Made by a program: the position numbers and the translations under genes. 6,725 bases of DNA, from positions 1 to 6,725 of the forward strand of contig DAIDKG010000066.1 of the NCBI GenBank assembly GCA_027450125.1, read 5' to 3'. The stretch is from Bordetella sp. (lineage in GTDB: Bacteria > Pseudomonadota > Gammaproteobacteria > Burkholderiales > Burkholderiaceae_B). The notes beneath the pieces are model-generated. The model did not search any database. It was not told where the DNA came from and saw nothing but the letters and a program-made list of their open reading frames with translations. This document shows positions 1-6,020 of the stretch, in pieces; within the stretch, counting starts at the first letter, position 1, and every line of letters starts with the position of its first letter.

Positions 1-172
1 CCAGGTACAGGCCCCCGCGCGCCAGGCCGACGATGGCGTCATAGCGGCTGGCAATGACGGCGCGGCGATGATGCAGTGCGATGTTCTCGATGTCCTGGTA
101 CGAGAACCAGCGGCGCTTTTCGTCGCCGAGGTCCACGAGCGTGCCGATGGGAAAGTGGGGGGCGGGATGCAT
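1..172 (-). CDS. Phosphoribosyltransferase-like protein (N-terminal part; gene continues off the left edge)
   Basis: Only the first 57 residues are visible. The fragment opens with MHPAPHFPIGTLVDLG, followed by a WFSYQDIENIA segment, an amphipathic stretch, and then YDAIVGLARGGLYL at the very edge. A hydrophobic strand followed by GLARGG is typical of the early part of type I phosphoribosyltransferases, which use PRPP to ribosylate bases (gpt/hpt/apt-like). The PRPP-binding signature that would confirm the family lies outside the window, so the substrate cannot be named. The ATG at 172 is the only reasonable start: in-frame TAA is at 197-199 and no other ATG lies between. The sequence before it (CAGGCAGGCC) holds at best a weak ribosome-binding site. 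The gene is transcribed divergently from the small Cys-motif gene, with about 54 bases between the proposed starts. Family assignment is an inference from a short piece. Confidence 0.7.
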   Translation of the reverse strand, partial: MHPAPHFPIGTLVDLGDEKRRWFSYQDIENIALHHRRAVIASRYDAIVGLARGGLYL

Positions 173-226
173 GGCCTGCCTGGTATGCGATTTGGATTAC
201 GATGTCGGTCTTTCTTGCGCGTTGCC
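173..226. promoter_or_regulatory. Divergent intergenic region, expected to hold promoters for both flanking genes
   Basis: This short stretch separates the proposed starts of the minus-strand phosphoribosyltransferase gene and the plus-strand Cys-motif gene. It is visibly more AT-rich than the surrounding coding DNA (for example gcgatttggattacgatg near 187-204), as expected for a promoter region. I cannot pick out a convincing paired -35/-10 box on either strand, so its role is inferred from gene orientation and base composition only. Confidence 0.35.
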
Positions 227-628
227 ATGCATTCTAGTCTGCCTATCCGTACTGCCTGCCCGCCCGGCGCTTGCGCCTGCGGCCGCGAGACGCTGCTGGG
301 GGATCCGCAGGCGGACCAGCGCATACTGCTGCTGACCAAGGCGGAAGAAAACAAGTTGGTGGAGCGCCTGGAACGCATCGAGAGCCTGGCCGAGCTGCGG
401 CGCATGCAGGTCAGGATGCAGGATCTTCTGGGCATGGTGGTGCGCATTGCGCCGGGGCTGAACGAGGTGCGCACGGTGCGCGGCTTCGAGATCCGCATCG
501 AGGACATGCCGGGGCTGTGCAGCAAGACGCGCCAGGCCATTCCGGCAGCGATACGGCGCGGCCTGGAACGCCGGCCCGAGATCGCCTATGCGCTGTTGAA
601 CGAACGCGACCTGCTCGCCGATACCTGA
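227..628 (+). CDS. Small protein of unknown function with N-terminal CX4CXC cysteine motif
   Basis: I do not recognise a named family. From the ATG at 227 the product is 133 residues. It starts with a cysteine cluster, CPPGACACGRE (Cys11, Cys16, Cys18), then a charged helical stretch (about 34-66, LTKAEENKLVERLERIESL) that looks like amphipathic or coiled-coil helix, then a compact C-terminal region holding VRTVRGFEIRIEDMPGLC (Cys98), SKTRQAIPAAIRRGLERRPE and YALLNERDLL. Codon use, lack of low-complexity sequence and defined helix/strand character argue that it is a real gene. Four cysteines could bind a metal or be redox active, but nothing shows this. The start is uncertain: in-frame ATGs also occur at 68, 167 and 185, and none has a good Shine-Dalgarno sequence. 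I prefer 227 because earlier starts would overlap or abut the divergent gene. The alpha/beta hydrolase follows 42 bases downstream on the same strand, so the two may be co-transcribed. Confidence 0.65.
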   Translation: MHSSLPIRTACPPGACACGRETLLGDPQADQRILLLTKAEENKLVERLERIESLAELRRMQVRMQDLLGMVVRIAPGLNEVRTVRGFEIRIEDMPGLCSKTRQAIPAAIRRGLERRPEIAYALLNERDLLADT

Positions 629-632
629 CGAT

Positions 633-651
633 CGCGCCGGCGCCCGGCGCG
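633..651. repeat. GC-only hairpin between the Cys-motif gene and the hydrolase gene
   Basis: The arms cgcgccgg (633-640) and ccggcgcg (644-651) are perfect reverse complements of 8 bases around a 3-base loop (cgc). The structure starts 5 bases after the upstream stop codon and ends 5 bases before the hydrolase ribosome-binding site. No T-run follows, so it is not a classical intrinsic terminator. It could attenuate read-through, protect the 3' end of the upstream message or influence hydrolase translation. It may also be a by-product of very high GC content. Confidence 0.5.
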
Positions 652-656
652 CCCGC

Positions 657-664
657 AAAGGAGA
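657..664 (+). promoter_or_regulatory. Strong ribosome-binding site for the alpha/beta hydrolase
   Basis: AAAGGAGA is a close match to the Shine-Dalgarno consensus. It lies 6 bases before the ATG at 671, which is a good spacing, and it fixes that ATG as the start even though the first roughly 24 residues of the protein are not part of the conserved fold. Confidence 0.8.
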
Positions 665-670
665 ACCGCA

Positions 671-1450
671 ATGTCCGTCCAGGCAAACGATCCCGCCGGC
701 GCCGCCGCGACGCGGACAGCCACGCCCCGAGCGGCGGCGGCGGGCACCTATGTGCTCGTGCACGGCGCCTGGCACGGCGGGTGGTGCTGGGACGCCGTCG
801 CGCAAATATTGCGCTCGCATGGCCACCGGGTGTTCGCGCCGACGCTGACCGGTCTCGGCGAGCGTGCCCACCTGCTTACGCCCCAGACCGGCCTGCAGAC
901 ATTCATCCAGGACGTCCTCGACGTGCTCGAGCATGAGGACCTGTCCAACGCGATACTCGTGGGGCACAGCTTCGGTGGACTGTCCCTGATCGGCGCCGCC
1001 GATCGCGCTGCGCAGCGCATACGCCAACTGGTGTTCCTGGATGCGATGGTGCTGTCCAACGGAGAGTCGGCCTTCTCGGGCCTGCCTGCCGAGGTCGTGG
1101 CCAAGCGCACCAGGCTGGCAATGGAAACCAGCAACGGGCTGACGGTGCCCGTGCCCTCTGCGCGAGCCTTCGGCGTGTTCGATCCCGAGCAGGCCGCCTT
1201 GATCGAGCGTTATTGCACGCCGCATCCGTTCAGGACGTTCACCGATCCCATGTTGATCGAGGGGCCGCCGGGCGGCGCATTGCCCAAGGTCTACATCCAG
1301 TGCGTCGACCCCGTCTATGCGCCGCTGCAGGGCAGCCGCGATTTCGTCAGGGCGCGCAAGGATTGGGTGTGGGACGAAATCGCGACCGGGCACGACGCCA
1401 TGCTCAGCGCCCCGGCCGCGCTGGCCGAGAAGCTGCTGGCATTTGCCTAG
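671..1450 (+). CDS. Alpha/beta hydrolase, plant-type esterase / hydroxynitrile lyase-like
   Basis: This 259-residue protein has a complete alpha/beta hydrolase core. TYVLVHGAWHGGWCWD (26-41) forms the first strand and oxyanion-hole region. GHSFGG (98-103) is the nucleophile elbow with Ser100. Asp213 in YIQCVDPVYAPL is the likely catalytic acid, and His241 in TGHDAMLS is the catalytic histidine. The HGAWHGGW signature and the GHD.ML C-terminal motif resemble the family that includes plant methyl-salicylate esterases, hydroxynitrile lyases and many uncharacterised bacterial esterases. It is therefore probably a cytoplasmic esterase or related hydrolase of small molecules; the substrate cannot be told from sequence. 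The first 24 residues are an Ala/Thr/Arg-rich extension without a hydrophobic core, so not a normal signal peptide. The start is supported by the AAAGGAGA site. The TAG stop falls inside a long inverted repeat. It may be co-transcribed with the preceding Cys-motif gene. Confidence 0.9.
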   Translation: MSVQANDPAGAAATRTATPRAAAAGTYVLVHGAWHGGWCWDAVAQILRSHGHRVFAPTLTGLGERAHLLTPQTGLQTFIQDVLDVLEHEDLSNAILVGHSFGGLSLIGAADRAAQRIRQLVFLDAMVLSNGESAFSGLPAEVVAKRTRLAMETSNGLTVPVPSARAFGVFDPEQAALIERYCTPHPFRTFTDPMLIEGPPGGALPKVYIQCVDPVYAPLQGSRDFVRARKDWVWDEIATGHDAMLSAPAALAEKLLAFA

Positions 1451-1503
1451 GGCCTGTTAACGCTAAAAGAAGCCGCTCCTTTTAGCGTTAACAGGCCTTA
1501 GGC
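1445..1503. repeat. Near-perfect 25-nt inverted repeat in the convergent gap (candidate bidirectional terminator)
   Basis: The left arm (1445-1469) and right arm (1479-1503) are reverse complements at 24 of 25 positions; the inner 19 bases are perfect and the single mismatch is 1450/1498. The loop is 9 bases (aagccgctc, 1470-1478). Each arm carries GTTAACGCTAAAAG or its complement, markedly more AT-rich than its surroundings. The repeat includes the hydrolase stop codon (TAG, 1448-1450) and lies before the 3' end of the opposing opgH. Position between convergent genes suggests transcription termination in both directions. It lacks a clean GC stem followed by a U-run; the CTTTT run is within the right arm. 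It could instead be a copy of a dispersed palindromic element. Confidence 0.75.
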
Positions 1504-1515
1504 GCCGGCACCGAA

Positions 1516-1543
1516 AGGCCTTGCCGGGTCGCGGGCAGGGCCT
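1516..1543 (-). terminator. Hairpin at the 3' end of opgH, candidate terminator of the opgGH operon
   Basis: Arms aggccttgcc (1516-1525) and ggcagggcct (1534-1543, plus-strand reading) pair over 10 positions around an 8-base loop, with one imperfect pair (1521/1538), which is a C-A mismatch in the opgH transcript. The stem overlaps the opgH TAG stop (1542-1544). In the direction of opgH transcription the stem is followed by TTTCGG, a short T-run only. This is a plausible but weak intrinsic terminator, acting just before the larger inverted repeat. Confidence 0.45.
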
Positions 1544-3995
1544 AGGATTGCGCTCCCGCAGAATTGATCCAGACCAGGCGATGCAGCTGCGCCATGGCAA
1601 TGGGATCGTCCAGCAGCTTCAGGCGCTGCGGCTCCGACAGGCCGGCCAGGTGCTCGGCCGCCTGGTAGACCAGCGCCCGGCGCGCGGCCAGATTGGCCGG
1701 CACGGGACGGTGGCGGGCGGTGCCCATGGCGCAGGCCATGGCATTGACGACCGGATCGCAGACGGCATCGCCGAAGGTCGGGTCCTCGCTGCGCTTGTCG
1801 CGCGCAGCGTGCGTGTACAGGTGTGTATCCTGCAACTCCCGGGGCTGGCGGGTTTCCTCGGGTATGCGAAACAGATTGTGCCGGATGCTCTTGAGGCCGG
1901 GATCGAGCCGGCTGGAGTACACCGACAGCGGAATGATCAGCAGCCAGGCCGCCAGGATGGGAATCATCCAGGTCAGGAAGATCGGATTGAGCCAGGCCAC
2001 CAGCGCCGCCCAGGCAATGCCCAGCAGGGTCTGCGAGGCATGCCGGCGGATGGATTCGCTCCAGGGCGTGTCCTGCGCGTCGCGGTGCGGCGAGACCCAC
2101 TTGGCCTTCAGGCCCAGGTAGGCCGCCACCACGAAGCGGGTGTGAAAGATCATGCGCACCGGCGCCAGCAGCATCGAGAACACGACTTCCAGCAGCATGC
2201 TCTGCAGCGCCTTGACGCGGCCGCCGTAGTCCTGCGGATCGCGGAAGCAGATGCGCAGCAGCGCCAGCACCTTGGGCAGGAAAAGCAGCACGAAGGTGGT
2301 GGAAAAGAGTGCGATGGCCTTGTCCGGATGCCATTGCGGCCAGATCGGGAACAACTGGCGCGGCTCGATGAAATACTGCGGCTCGGTCAGCGTGTGCACC
2401 GCCAGCAGCGCGGTGGATAGGGCCATGAAGAGAAACCACAGCGGCGCCGACAGATAGGACATGACCCCGGTCAGGAACACCGCGCGATGCACCGGATGAA
2501 AGCCGTCGATCAGGAACAGCCGGAAGTTCATCAGGTTGCCGTGGCACCAGCGCTGGTCGCGCTGCAGTTCGTCGAGCAGGTTGGGCGGCAGCTCTTCGTA
2601 GCTGCCCGGCATGTCGTAGGCGATCCAGACGCCCCAGCCGGCGCGGCGCATCAATGCGGCTTCGACGAAATCGTGCGACAGGATGGCGCCGGCGAAGGAG
2701 CCCTTGCCCGGCAGCGGCGCAAGAATGCAATGCTCCATGAAGGGCGCCAGGCGGATGATGGCGTTGTGCCCCCAGTAGTGCGATTCGCCCAGTTGCCAGT
2801 AGTGCATGCCTGCGGTGAAGAGGGGGCCGTAGACCCGCGTGGCGAACTGCTGGATGCGCGTGTAGAGCGTGTCCATGCCGCTGGCCTGCGGTGCGCTCTG
2901 GATGATGCCCGCCGTGGGGTTGGCTTCCATCAGCTGCACCAGCGACTTGAGGCATTCGCCGGTCATGACGCTGTCGGCATCGAGCACCACCATGTACTGG
3001 TAGCGCGCGCCCCAGCGGCGGCAGAAGTCGTCGATGTTGCCGCTCTTGCGCTTGACGCGGCGCCGCCGGCGGCGATAGAAAATGCGGCCGAAGCCGCCCA
3101 CCATCTTGCACAGCTCCAGCCAGGCCTTCTGTTCCTGGATGCAGATGTCGGCCTTGTAGCTGTCCGATAGCACGAAGACGTCGAAATTCTTGAGCGAATC
3201 GGTGCGGGCGAGCGATTCGTAGGTGGCGCGCAGGCCGGCGAAGACGCGCGCGACGTCTTCGTTGCAGATGGGCATGACCAGGGCGCAGCGCGCGCCTTTC
3301 TCAGGCAGCGGCGCGTCGGACAGGCCGCGCGCCGAGATGCTGTAGCGGTCGCGGCCGATCATGAGCTGCAGAAAACCCATCATGGCCGTCCAGAAGCCGG
3401 ACGAGACCCAGCCGAACAGCAGTGCGAAAAGAATGAGGATCAGGATTTCCAGCAGATTGCCGCCCTGGTAGGGCAGCACGCCCTTCATGTACCAGGTCGC
3501 CACGGCCGTCTGCGCGGTCACGCCGACCAGCAGCACCAGGCGGCGGCGGCTGCCGGCGCGGCGCCAGGGCGCGCCGTCGTCATCGTGCAAGGTGGCCCGG
3601 GTGATGGGCGGTGCAGGCGGCGCCCCGTTGCGCAGGCGCCGCCACATGCGCACCAGCGGGTTGGTCACCCAGGGCACGGGCACCAGGGACGAGCGCGCAT
3701 GCGGCGGCATGGCCGCGATCTCGGCGCCGGAGGCATCGCTGTGCATGACGCCGGCGGCCAGCGGGCCGGCGCCTACGCCGAGCATGAGCCGCTGGCCTTC
3801 CGACGCCATGGAGGGTTCGGTGACCGTACCGTGCTGGCCTATGGTTTCATGCAGGACCGTCCAGGGGTCTTCACCCCGGGAGACGGCCTGTTCGATCTGG
3901 CGTTCCAGTATCTGGCGCTGCGCCTCGGGCAGAGGCAGGCGCGCGAGGTAGCCGTGGATCAGGCCGCTATCGGCCTCACTTGGCTTCAGGCTCAT
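1542..3995 (-). CDS. opgH (mdoH): Glucans biosynthesis glucosyltransferase H (OPG backbone synthase)
   Basis: OpgH is the inner-membrane family 2 glycosyltransferase that polymerises glucose from UDP-glucose into the beta-1,2-linked backbone of osmoregulated periplasmic glucans and passes it to the periplasm. The 817-residue product has a cytoplasmic N-terminus (1-150), membrane segments near 152-172 and 181-210, a catalytic domain (235-490), then further membrane segments near 505-533, 560-582, 600-628 and 655-693, and a cytoplasmic tail. The processive GT2 residues are all present: Asp278 (VFVLSDSY), Asp339/Asp341 ([11 protein letters not shown]), Asp442 (SHDFVEA) and QRW at 481-483 ([14 protein letters not shown]). 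The basic run before [13 protein letters not shown] is also typical of the family. It is slightly shorter than the E. coli protein (about 847 residues), mainly at the C-terminus. The ATG overlaps the end of opgG by 20 bases, and no clear ribosome-binding site precedes it, which suggests translational coupling. Confidence 0.97.
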   Translation of the reverse strand: MSLKPSEADSGLIHGYLARLPLPEAQRQILERQIEQAVSRGEDPWTVLHETIGQHGTVTEPSMASEGQRLMLGVGAGPLAAGVMHSDASGAEIAAMPPHARSSLVPVPWVTNPLVRMWRRLRNGAPPAPPITRATLHDDDGAPWRRAGSRRRLVLLVGVTAQTAVATWYMKGVLPYQGGNLLEILILILFALLFGWVSSGFWTAMMGFLQLMIGRDRYSISARGLSDAPLPEKGARCALVMPICNEDVARVFAGLRATYESLARTDSLKNFDVFVLSDSYKADICIQEQKAWLELCKMVGGFGRIFYRRRRRRVKRKSGNIDDFCRRWGARYQYMVVLDADSVMTGECLKSLVQLMEANPTAGIIQSAPQASGMDTLYTRIQQFATRVYGPLFTAGMHYWQLGESHYWGHNAIIRLAPFMEHCILAPLPGKGSFAGAILSHDFVEAALMRRAGWGVWIAYDMPGSYEELPPNLLDELQRDQRWCHGNLMNFRLFLIDGFHPVHRAVFLTGVMSYLSAPLWFLFMALSTALLAVHTLTEPQYFIEPRQLFPIWPQWHPDKAIALFSTTFVLLFLPKVLALLRICFRDPQDYGGRVKALQSMLLEVVFSMLLAPVRMIFHTRFVVAAYLGLKAKWVSPHRDAQDTPWSESIRRHASQTLLGIAWAALVAWLNPIFLTWMIPILAAWLLIIPLSVYSSRLDPGLKSIRHNLFRIPEETRQPRELQDTHLYTHAARDKRSEDPTFGDAVCDPVVNAMACAMGTARHRPVPANLAARRALVYQAAEHLAGLSEPQRLKLLDDPIAMAQLHRLVWINSAGAQS

Positions 3996-5880
3996 TGCTG
4001 CTAGGCGGCATTTGGTAGGACCAGGTTTCTGACAGAGTCGTCTGTCCGCTGGCGAGCGTGGCGCGCATTTCGACCGGCTTGGCCGGGTCCTTGACGGTCA
4101 CGCGCAGGGTCAGCCGACGCCCGCCCGTAATGGGATTGGGGCGCACGGAATTCTCGACGATCTGGCCGTTTTCGTTGGACCAGACGTTGGCGGTGACCGT
4201 TGCGTCGGCCGGCAGGTTCTGAAGCGAGGGGCCCACGAAATCGACGATGAAGGTCGTGCTGCCGTCGCTGTGGCGGATCAGGTCGGGGCCTTTGACTTCG
4301 TCGCGCGAGCGGCGCGTCTGCATCACCCAGGCCAGCGGCGTGTCGTGGATGCGCTGGTTGTTCAGCGTCCAGGTCATGCGGTAGCGCACGTCCAGCGGCA
4401 CGCCGGGTTTGGGCTGCGCATCCGGCACCCAGAAGGCCACGATATTGTCGTTGGTCTCGTCGGGCGTGGGGATCTCGACCAGCTGCACGCTGCCCTTGCC
4501 CCAGTCGCCGACGGGCTGGATCCACAGGCTGGGACGCTTTTCGTAGTGGTCGTCGAGGTCTTCGTAGTTGTGGAAGTTGCGCGCGCGCTGCAGCAGGCCG
4601 AAGCCGCGCGGATTTTCCATGGCGAAGGCGCTGACGGCCAGCCGCTTCGGATTGTTCAGCGGACGCCACAGCCATTCGTCGTTGCCCGTATGCATGGCCA
4701 GCCCGTCCGAATCGTGCATCTCGGGCCGGTAGTTGACCGTGGGCGACGGCTGGTTGGAGCCGTACAGGAACATGCTGGTCAGCGGCGCGATGCCAAGGCG
4801 GCCCACGTGCTCGCGCAGGTAGATGCGCGTCCTCACGTCCACCACGGTATCGATGCCGGGGTGGAAGGTGAAGCGATAGGCGCCGGTGGCGCGCGGCGAA
4901 TCGAGCAGCGCGTAGACCACGATGTCCGAGGCGTTCTTGGCGGGCTTGACGATCCAGAACTTGCGGAATGCCGGGAATTCCTCGCCGGAAGGCAGCGCCG
5001 TGTCGATGGCCAGGCCGCGGGCCGACAGGCCGTAGGTCATGCCGCGGCCGATCACGCGGAAATAACTGGCGCCCAGGAACGAGGCCATCTCGTCATTGGG
5101 CTTGAGCACGCTGTTGACCGGGTACAGGATCTTGAAGCCGGCAAACCCCAGGCCCTTGAGCAGCTTGGGGTCTATCTTCAGGTCGCCGTAGTTGAAGTCG
5201 TCCGGATCGAACTTGATCGGATGCACGGCGCCATGCTCGTCGACTTCGTTGATCTCGACGGGCACATTGAAATGCATGCCCTCGGGGTAGAAGCCCAGGT
5301 GAAAGGGCGAACTGTCGTCGCGCCAGTGCGAGCGGTCCTCGCGGAACTGGACGTTCTGGTAATTGGCGTACTTCAGGTCCTGCAATTTTTCGGGCAGGTT
5401 GGGCGTGGGCTTCCTGTAGCGTTCCGAGGCCAGGCGATGGGCCATGTTTTCCACTTCGGAGAAAGCGAAGGGGGCGGCGGGCTTGGCGGCTTCCGGCTCT
5501 GCCTTGTGCGCGGCGGGCTTGGCCGCAGGCTTGTGCTCGACCTGGGCGTGCGGCTTGGCCGGCGCCGGTTTGGCCTCGTGGGCGGGCTTGGCTTGAGCAG
5601 GCTTGGCTTCGACCGGTTTGGTCTCGGCGGGTTTGGTTTCAGTCGGTTTCGTCTCGACCGGCTTGGGTCGGGGTTTGGGCGCTTCGGGCTTGACTGCCGG
5701 CTTGGCCGGTTCGGGCGGGACCTCGATGCGGATGACTTCAGCATTGGTGGTGTCCACGTGCGGTATGGGAGGCTGCGCGGCTTGCGATTGCGCGTAGGCC
5801 GTTCCGGTCAGCAGGGTGGCGACGACAAGACTGGCGATCGGAATACTGCCGCGGATGCGGCGGGCAATGGAAAAGGTCAC
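3976..5880 (-). CDS. opgG (mdoG): Periplasmic glucans biosynthesis protein G, with long Lys/Pro-rich N-terminal linker
   Basis: OpgG is the secreted periplasmic protein required with OpgH for OPG synthesis; relatives (OpgG/OpgD) act on beta-1,2-glucan. The 634-residue product has a signal peptide (basic ARRIR, hydrophobic 13-25, likely cleavage after AYA at 30), a low-complexity linker about 57-137, and the conserved domain from about 138 ([14 protein letters not shown]). Family motifs include [18 protein letters not shown] (193-210), [20 protein letters not shown] (270-289), [36 protein letters not shown] (389-408), an acidic motif I expect to be at the active centre, and [10 protein letters not shown]. 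The E. coli protein is about 511 residues, so most of the extra length is the linker. I chose the GTG at 5880: it gives a proper signal peptide, AAAAGG lies 9 bases upstream, and no in-frame ATG is near. The frame stays open further upstream by chance, overlapping the preceding gene. It ends 20 bases inside opgH. Confidence 0.95.
   Translation of the reverse strand: MTFSIARRIRGSIPIASLVVATLLTGTAYAQSQAAQPPIPHVDTTNAEVIRIEVPPEPAKPAVKPEAPKPRPKPVETKPTETKPAETKPVEAKPAQAKPAHEAKPAPAKPHAQVEHKPAAKPAAHKAEPEAAKPAAPFAFSEVENMAHRLASERYRKPTPNLPEKLQDLKYANYQNVQFREDRSHWRDDSSPFHLGFYPEGMHFNVPVEINEVDEHGAVHPIKFDPDDFNYGDLKIDPKLLKGLGFAGFKILYPVNSVLKPNDEMASFLGASYFRVIGRGMTYGLSARGLAIDTALPSGEEFPAFRKFWIVKPAKNASDIVVYALLDSPRATGAYRFTFHPGIDTVVDVRTRIYLREHVGRLGIAPLTSMFLYGSNQPSPTVNYRPEMHDSDGLAMHTGNDEWLWRPLNNPKRLAVSAFAMENPRGFGLLQRARNFHNYEDLDDHYEKRPSLWIQPVGDWGKGSVQLVEIPTPDETNDNIVAFWVPDAQPKPGVPLDVRYRMTWTLNNQRIHDTPLAWVMQTRRSRDEVKGPDLIRHSDGSTTFIVDFVGPSLQNLPADATVTANVWSNENGQIVENSVRPNPITGGRRLTLRVTVKDPAKPVEMRATLASGQTTLSETWSYQMPPSSNEPEAK
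5470..5712 (-). repeat. Imperfect repeats encoding the Lys/Pro/Ala-rich linker of OpgG
   Basis: Codons 57-137 of opgG encode short variations on [21 protein letters not shown], then a run of four-residue units ETKP, ETKP, ETKP, EAKP, QAKP (about 76-99), then [10 protein letters not shown], and later [10 protein letters not shown]. At the DNA level this gives approximate 12-base periodicity, clearest at about 5580-5660, with enough third-position differences that it is not a recent perfect tandem duplication. Such Lys/Pro-rich segments, as in TonB, form extended, rigid, positively charged spacers. Confidence 0.85.
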
Positions 5881-6020
5881 GGCGTGGAGCCTTTTGCGAA
5901 AAACAAAAGAAGCAGGGTGGGATTTTTGCACAGGCGGCGGCTGCAGATGCTGCAGGACTCTGGATGGGGTTTTGCCAGGGCGCGCGCCGCGCTGCCCCGC
6001 GATGATACTCCGCTCCGGGA
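5881..6020 (-). promoter_or_regulatory. Leader region of opgGH, between the upstream membrane-protein gene and opgG
   Basis: This 140-base gap follows the stop codon of the preceding gene (TGA, 6021-6023) and runs to the opgG GTG. It holds the ribosome-binding hairpin, an A/T-rich stretch near 5896-5928, and the double CTGCAG palindrome ctgcagatgctgcag (5941-5955). The gap is long enough for a separate opgGH promoter. I do not see a good sigma-70 -35/-10 pair, so promoter position is unknown and read-through from the upstream gene is equally possible. Confidence 0.4.
5890..5910 (-). promoter_or_regulatory. opgG ribosome-binding site within a small AT-rich hairpin
   Basis: In the direction of opgG, CTTTTG (5909-5904) can pair with CAAAAG (5896-5891) across a 7-base loop (TTTTTCG), with one further possible G-U pair outside. 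The right arm contains AAAAGG (5895-5890), the most likely Shine-Dalgarno sequence for the GTG at 5880. The structure would partly cover the ribosome-binding site. It is short and AT-rich, so its stability is modest and any regulatory role is speculative. Confidence 0.35.

Noticed and set aside
231..236. TAGAAT on the minus strand as a -10 box for the phosphoribosyltransferase gene
   Set aside because: The expected -35 region about 17 bases upstream is GC-rich and has no resemblance to TTGACA, and the site would lie within the start of the divergent gene.
197..1393. 398-codon minus-strand frame opposite the Cys-motif gene and the hydrolase
   Set aside because: It is the complement of two better-supported genes, and its product is Arg/Gln/His/Ala-rich without a known fold.
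1445..1503. Insertion-sequence terminal repeats
   Set aside because: There is no transposase and no room for one between the arms, and no flanking target-site duplication is evident. It is kept as a palindromic repeat or terminator instead.
1498..3111. 537-codon minus-strand frame overlapping opgH
   Set aside because: The product is Arg/Ala/Pro/His-rich with no domain, and the same strand in another frame encodes all catalytic motifs of OpgH.
5850..5880. Twin-arginine (Tat) signal on OpgG
   Set aside because: The signal peptide contains an Arg-Arg pair (ARRIRGS) but lacks the rest of the S-R-R-x-F-L-K pattern. A normal Sec signal with AYA cleavage fits better.
5941..5955. ctgcagatgctgcag as an operator site
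   Set aside because: It is a short palindrome made of two CTGCAG words, common in GC-rich DNA. Nothing links it to a regulator.
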